From Variovorax sp. OV329 (GTDB lineage Bacteria; Pseudomonadota; Gammaproteobacteria; Burkholderiales; Burkholderiaceae_C), in the NCBI RefSeq assembly GCF_900114785.1, contig NZ_FOUG01000021.1, positions 1-64,000 on the forward strand: DNA of 64,000 nt, read 5' to 3'. A program made the position numbers and the translations under genes. Shown here in pieces: positions 59,994 through 64,000 of this stretch (the first letter of the stretch is position 1; every line of letters begins with the position of its first letter). The notes below the pieces were generated by a model that worked only from the letters and a program-made list of their open reading frames with translations, was not told where the DNA came from and did no database searches.

Positions 59994-61067
59994 ATGCGTG
60001 ATTCGCTGCGCGAATTCACCCTGCCGGTGGCCGCCATCGCGGCGGCGCTGCTGCTGTTCGGGCTGCTGGTGTCCTTCACTGGCGTCAGCCCGCTCGAAGT
60101 CTGGTTCATCCTCTTCAAGGGCGCGTTCGGCGACTGGTTCTCCTGGCAGAACACGCTGCAGCGCGCCGCGCCGCTGATGCTCACCGCCTTGTGCGTGGCC
60201 ATTCCGGCGCGCGCGGGGCTGGTGGTGATCGGCGGCGAGGGGGCACTGGTGCTGGGCGGCCTGGCCTGCGCTGCGGTGGCGCACGCGCTGCCGCTGCCCT
60301 TCAACTTCGTGGGCACCGCCATCGCCTGCCTGGCGGGGGCGGTCGCCGGCGCGGCGTGGATCGCGCTGGCCGGCTGGCTGCGCCAGTACCGCGGCATCAA
60401 CGAGACCATCAGCAGCCTGCTGCTGGCCTACATCGCCATCGGCATCTTCAAGCACCTGGTCGAAGGCGTGCTGCGCGACCCGGCCAGCCTCAACAAGCCC
60501 TCGACCTACTCGCTGGACGCGGGCCTGCTCATCGGCGGCATCGCGGGCTCGGACGTGCACTGGGGGCTGGTGATCGGCATCGTGGCCTGCATCGCGCTGG
60601 GCTTCTGGCTGCGCGCCACGGCCTCGGGCTTCTCGGTGCGGGTGGTGGGCGGCAACCCGCGCACCGCGCAACTGGTGGGCCTGCCAGCCAGCAAGCTCAT
60701 CATCGGTGCCTGTGCCGTCGGCGGCGCCTGCGCCGGCATCGCCGGCGCGGTGGAGGTGGCGGCGGTGCACACCAATGCCAATGCCTCGCTGATCGCGGGC
60801 TACGGCTACGCGGGCATCCTGGTGGCCTTCATCGCGCGGCACAACCCGCTGGCCATCATCCCGGTGGCCATCCTCTTCGGCGGCTTCGGCGCGGCGGGCA
60901 GCATGCTGCAGCGGCGGCTGGGGCTGCCCGATGCGTCGGTGATGGTGCTGCAGGGCATCGCCTTCGTGCTCATCCTGGCGAGCGAAGGCCTGCGCGCGGT
61001 GGATTGGAAGCGCGTGGGCGCGCAGCGGCTGCAGCGCCTGCGCCTGTTGCAGAAGGCGCCCACATGA
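59994..61067 (+). CDS. BMP-type ABC transporter permease 1
   Basis: A 357-residue permease of the BPD_transp_2 group (ribose/nucleoside type) with about eight or nine spans. VVIGGEGALVLGGLA and YRGINETISSLLLAYIA are conserved. It begins 26 bases after the binding protein; its TGA overlaps the next ATG. C-terminal 25 residues are basic. Confidence 0.9.
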   Translation: MRDSLREFTLPVAAIAAALLLFGLLVSFTGVSPLEVWFILFKGAFGDWFSWQNTLQRAAPLMLTALCVAIPARAGLVVIGGEGALVLGGLACAAVAHALPLPFNFVGTAIACLAGAVAGAAWIALAGWLRQYRGINETISSLLLAYIAIGIFKHLVEGVLRDPASLNKPSTYSLDAGLLIGGIAGSDVHWGLVIGIVACIALGFWLRATASGFSVRVVGGNPRTAQLVGLPASKLIIGACAVGGACAGIAGAVEVAAVHTNANASLIAGYGYAGILVAFIARHNPLAIIPVAILFGGFGAAGSMLQRRLGLPDASVMVLQGIAFVLILASEGLRAVDWKRVGAQRLQRLRLLQKAPT

Positions 61068-61984
61068 CGGCCGACCAGTGGATCGCCCTGGTCGCCGGCA
61101 TCGTCGGCGGTGCCCTGCGCGTGGGCGCGCCCTTCCTGTTCGTGAGCCTGGGCGAATGCCTCACCGAGAAGTCGGGGCGCATCAACCTGGGCCTGGAAGG
61201 CGTGCTGGTGCTCTCGGCCATGGCCTCCTTCGGCGGCGCCTACCTCACCGGCTCGGCCTGGCTGGGCGTGCTGATCGGCGCCGGCGCGGGTGCCTTGCTG
61301 GCGCTGCTGCACGGGCTGCTGTGCTCCATCGAGCGGGTCAACGACGTGGCCACCGGCATCGCACTGATGCTGCTGGGCACCGGCCTGGCCTTCTACCTGG
61401 GCAAGCCGCTGATCCAGCCGCAGGCGCCGCAGATCCCCGCCATTCCACTGGGCGACTGGAGCAGCAACGCCGCCGTGCGCGCCGCGCTGCAGGTCAACGC
61501 CCTGGTGCCCATCGGCATCGCGCTGGCCGTGCTGATGTGGTGGGCCTTCGCGCGCACGCGCTTCGGGCTGCTGGTGCGGCTGGCGGGCGATTCGGCTTCT
61601 GCCGCGCGGGCGCTGGGCTACTCGGTCTCGGGCATCCGCATCGCGGCCACCACCGCGGGCGGCTTCATCGCGGGGCTGGGCGGCGCGTCGCTCACGCTCT
61701 TCTACCCCGGCAGCTGGAACGAAGGCATCAGCAGCGGCCAGGGCCTGATCGCGGTGGCGCTGGTGATCTTCGCGCGCTGGAGTCCGCTGCGCTGCGTGGG
61801 CGCGGCACTGCTCTTCGGCGGCGCCGGTGCCATCGGGCCGGCGCTGCAGTCCGTGGGCGTCGGCTGGGGCTACCACCTGTTCAACACCGTGCCCTATGTG
61901 CTGACCCTGGTGATCCTGTACCTGAGCTGCCAGCCCGGCAAGGTCGCCGCGGGCAGCCCGGGCGAACTCTCTTCCGTCCGCTGA
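61064..61984 (+). CDS. BMP-type ABC transporter permease 2
   Basis: A 306-residue second permease of the same group. Conserved LTEKSGRINLGLEGVLVL loop near residue 35 and EGISSGQGLIAVALVIFARW. Overlaps the previous gene by four bases. Together the two permeases make the heterodimeric channel usual for BMP importers. Confidence 0.92.
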   Translation: MTADQWIALVAGIVGGALRVGAPFLFVSLGECLTEKSGRINLGLEGVLVLSAMASFGGAYLTGSAWLGVLIGAGAGALLALLHGLLCSIERVNDVATGIALMLLGTGLAFYLGKPLIQPQAPQIPAIPLGDWSSNAAVRAALQVNALVPIGIALAVLMWWAFARTRFGLLVRLAGDSASAARALGYSVSGIRIAATTAGGFIAGLGGASLTLFYPGSWNEGISSGQGLIAVALVIFARWSPLRCVGAALLFGGAGAIGPALQSVGVGWGYHLFNTVPYVLTLVILYLSCQPGKVAAGSPGELSSVR

Positions 61985-61998
61985 GCGAGAAGCCAAGC

Positions 61999-62703
61999 AT
62001 GAAGACCGAACGCTACGTCGACGCCAACCCCTACCCCTGGCCCTACAACGGGGCGCTGCGGCCGGACAACACCGCCCTGGTCGTCATCGACATGCAGACC
62101 GACTTCTGCGGCAAGGGTGGCTACGTGGATGTGATGGGCTACGACCTGTCGCTGACGCAGGCGCCCATCGAGCCGATCCGCAAGCTGTTGGCGGTGATGC
62201 GTGCCCAGGGCTTCCACATCATCCACACCCGGGAAGGCCATCGGCCCGACCTGGCGGACCTGCCGGCCAACAAGCGATGGCGCTCGCGGCAGATCGGCGC
62301 CGACGGCGTGGGCATCGGCGACGACGGGCCCTGCGGGCGCATCCTGGTGCGCGGCGAGCCCGGATGGGAAATCATCCCGGCGCTGGCGCCGCTGCCGGGC
62401 GAAGTGGTCATCGACAAGCCGGGCAAGGGCTCCTTCTACGCCACCGACCTGGAACTGGTGCTGCACACCCGCGGCATCCAGAACATCGTGCTCACCGGCA
62501 TCACCACCGACGTGTGCGTGCACACCACGATGCGCGATGCCAACGACCGCGGCTTCGAATGCCTGCTGCTGTCGGACTGCACCGCGGCCACCGACCCTGC
62601 CAACCACCTGGCGGCGCTGAAGATGATCACCATGCAGGGCGGCGTGTTCGGTGCGCATGCGATCTCGCACGCGCTCATCGCCACGCTGGAGGCCGCCGCA
62701 TGA
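61999..62703 (+). CDS. biuH: Biuret amidohydrolase (isochorismatase family)
   Basis: A 234-residue cysteine hydrolase. Catalytic residues visible: Asp31 (VVIDMQTDF), Lys140 (VIDKPGKGSF) and Cys173 (TTDVCVHTT). The N-terminal block PYPWPYNGALRPDNTALVV and the GHRPDLADLPANKRW segment are those I recall from the rhizobial BiuH, which turns biuret into allophanate and ammonia. The product feeds AtzF encoded upstream. It lies within the BMP transporter operon, between permease and ATPase, which suggests biuret or a biuret-forming ureide as the ligand. Confidence 0.85.
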   Translation: MKTERYVDANPYPWPYNGALRPDNTALVVIDMQTDFCGKGGYVDVMGYDLSLTQAPIEPIRKLLAVMRAQGFHIIHTREGHRPDLADLPANKRWRSRQIGADGVGIGDDGPCGRILVRGEPGWEIIPALAPLPGEVVIDKPGKGSFYATDLELVLHTRGIQNIVLTGITTDVCVHTTMRDANDRGFECLLLSDCTAATDPANHLAALKMITMQGGVFGAHAISHALIATLEAAA

Positions 62704-64000
62704 TCGCCCCGCTGGACCCGCATCCGCGCGAGAGCGGCGCACTGGCGCTGGACACCTACGAACTGACCAAGCGCTTCGGCAGCTTCACCGCGCTGGACCA
62801 CGTGACCATGCGCGTGGAGCCTGGCAGCGTGCATGCCCTGCTGGGCGAGAACGGCGCGGGCAAGAGCACGCTGGTGAAGTGCGTGGCCGGCTTCCAGGTG
62901 GCGGAGGAGGGCAGCATCCTCGTCGACGGGCGCGAGCAGGCCATCGCCAACCCCATCGTGGCGCGTGCCCTGGGCATCGGCATGGTCTACCAGCACTTCA
63001 CGCTGGCGCCGGGCATGACGGTGGCCGAGAACCTGCTGCTGGCCGGCGGCCAGACGCCGGCCGTGATCGACTGGAAGGCCAAGCGCGCCGAGCTCAAGGA
63101 CTTCCTGGCCACCACGCCCTTCAGCCTGGACCTGGATGCACGGCCGGCCGAGCTGGCGGCCGGCGAGAAGCAGAAGCTGGAACTGCTCAAGCAGCTCTAC
63201 CTGAAGCCGCGCCTTTTGATCCTGGACGAGCCCACCTCGGTGCTCACGCCCCAGGAAGCCGACGAGGTGCTGGGCCACGTGCGCGACTTCGCCCGCAGCG
63301 GCCTGTGCAGCGTGCTCATCATCACCCACAAGTTCCGCGAAGTGATGCAGTACGCCGACGGCGTCACCGTGCTGAGGCGGGGCAAGGCGGTGCACCACTG
63401 CAGCGTGGCGAGCACGCAGCCGGCGCAGCTGGCGGCGGCCATGATGGGCGAGGCGGCCAGCTCGCCGCAGGTGGCGGCGGAGGCCTCCTCGTCGCGCATC
63501 CCGCGGGTGCCTGTTCCGTCTGCCGCGCCAGTCGCCTTGAAGGTGGAAGGCCTGCGTGCCCTGGGCGACCGCGGCACGCTGGCCGTGCACGACCTGAACC
63601 TGCAGGTGCGCGCCGGCGAGATCCTGGGCGTGGCCGGTGTTTCCGGCAACGGGCAGCGCGAACTGGTCGAGGCGCTGGTGGGCCAGCGCATGCGCCTGGG
63701 TGGCCGCGTGCAGGTCAACGGCCAGCCCTACCTTGCACGACGCGAAGAGAACCGCCGATTGAAAGTGCGCAGCCTGCCCGAGGAGCCGCTGCGCAACGCC
63801 TGCGTCGGCGATCTCAGCGTGGCCGAGAACATGGCACTGCGCGACTTCGACGTGGCGCCGCTGTCGGCGGGCGGCGTACTGCGCTTTCCGGCCTGGCGCA
63901 GCCGTGCACGCGACTGGATCAAGGAATACGGCGTCAAGACCCAGGGCGAGGACGCGCCGATCCGCAGCCTCTCGGGTGGCAACGTGCAGCGCGCGGTGCT
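62700..64000 (+). CDS. BMP-type ABC transporter ATPase, partial
   Basis: Starts with ATGA overlap at the biuH stop and runs off the window after 433 codons. Duplicated ATPase: first domain Walker A GENGAGKST, Walker B LLILDEPTSVL, H-loop IITHKF; its signature reads ELAAGEKQ rather than LSGGQ, as in many such first domains. The second domain has GVSGNGQRE in place of Walker A, and LSGGNVQR at the window edge. Layout matches YufO/RbsA-type ATPases of about 510 residues. Confidence 0.9.
   Translation, partial: MIAPLDPHPRESGALALDTYELTKRFGSFTALDHVTMRVEPGSVHALLGENGAGKSTLVKCVAGFQVAEEGSILVDGREQAIANPIVARALGIGMVYQHFTLAPGMTVAENLLLAGGQTPAVIDWKAKRAELKDFLATTPFSLDLDARPAELAAGEKQKLELLKQLYLKPRLLILDEPTSVLTPQEADEVLGHVRDFARSGLCSVLIITHKFREVMQYADGVTVLRRGKAVHHCSVASTQPAQLAAAMMGEAASSPQVAAEASSSRIPRVPVPSAAPVALKVEGLRALGDRGTLAVHDLNLQVRAGEILGVAGVSGNGQRELVEALVGQRMRLGGRVQVNGQPYLARREENRRLKVRSLPEEPLRNACVGDLSVAENMALRDFDVAPLSAGGVLRFPAWRSRARDWIKEYGVKTQGEDAPIRSLSGGNVQRAV

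Overview
The window looks like a piece of a GC-rich beta-proteobacterial chromosome, most likely Burkholderiales and probably Comamonadaceae. Pointers are two Bug-type (TctC-like) binding proteins inside an hpa operon, a porin-glnK-amtB cluster, a lldP-glcDEF block and an AtzF/AtzGEH-type ureide cluster. The genus is an inference; no rRNA or tRNA gene was seen.

Region 1 (1-9005) is an AT-richer genomic island whose far end lies outside the window. It has an IS21-like end at 1-95, a histidine phosphatase, an unknown winged-helix-like protein, an overlapping HTH/nucleotidyltransferase pair behind two identical palindromes 53 bp apart, a PD-(D/E)XK protein, a decayed methylase tail, a Cys-rich lipoprotein, a 1089-residue nuclease-methyltransferase and a membrane-anchored Mrr-type endonuclease. 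The island ends at 9005 in a Tn7-like terminus sitting inside comM (yifB), which is cut after codon 381. This defence-like island in a known integration hot spot is the strongest candidate for a new system.

Region 2 (10.1-30 kb) is core metabolism. A sigma-54/NtrC-type promoter drives a porin, glnK and amtB. Then follow an SMP-30 protein and LysR regulator, lactate/glycolate permease with glycolate oxidase GlcDEF, glutathione peroxidase, LplT, alanine racemase, a frameshifted membrane protein, a transglutaminase-like protein, and a divergent siderophore-interacting protein/MarR pair.

Region 3 (27.7-37.9 kb) is one long minus-strand operon for homoprotocatechuate meta-cleavage: hpaR-hpaG1-hpaG2-Bug-hpaE-hpaD-hpaF-hpaH-hpaI-Bug-class II aldolase-panE-like, with hpaR first behind an AT-rich palindrome. 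The ring hydroxylase hpaBC is not in the window.

Region 4 (38-51.3 kb) holds radA, an MFS exporter, rdgC, ilvE, a zinc-finger protein, an O-antigen ligase-like protein, a two-component system, an orphan ketosynthase/chain-length-factor pair, ampG and an M48 protease. Two copies of a 106-bp repeat (21945, 44838) carry paired substitutions that preserve hairpins.

Region 5 (51.3-64 kb) is a ureide nitrogen-scavenging regulon: allophanate hydrolase, a NitT/TauT-type importer, AtzG, AtzE, an AtzH-like protein, a BMP-type importer and biuret hydrolase. Its two promoters both show a -24/-12 element and share a 23-bp operator (20/23 identical). A 65-66 bp tandem repeat forms a small in-frame ORF exactly between atzG and atzE.
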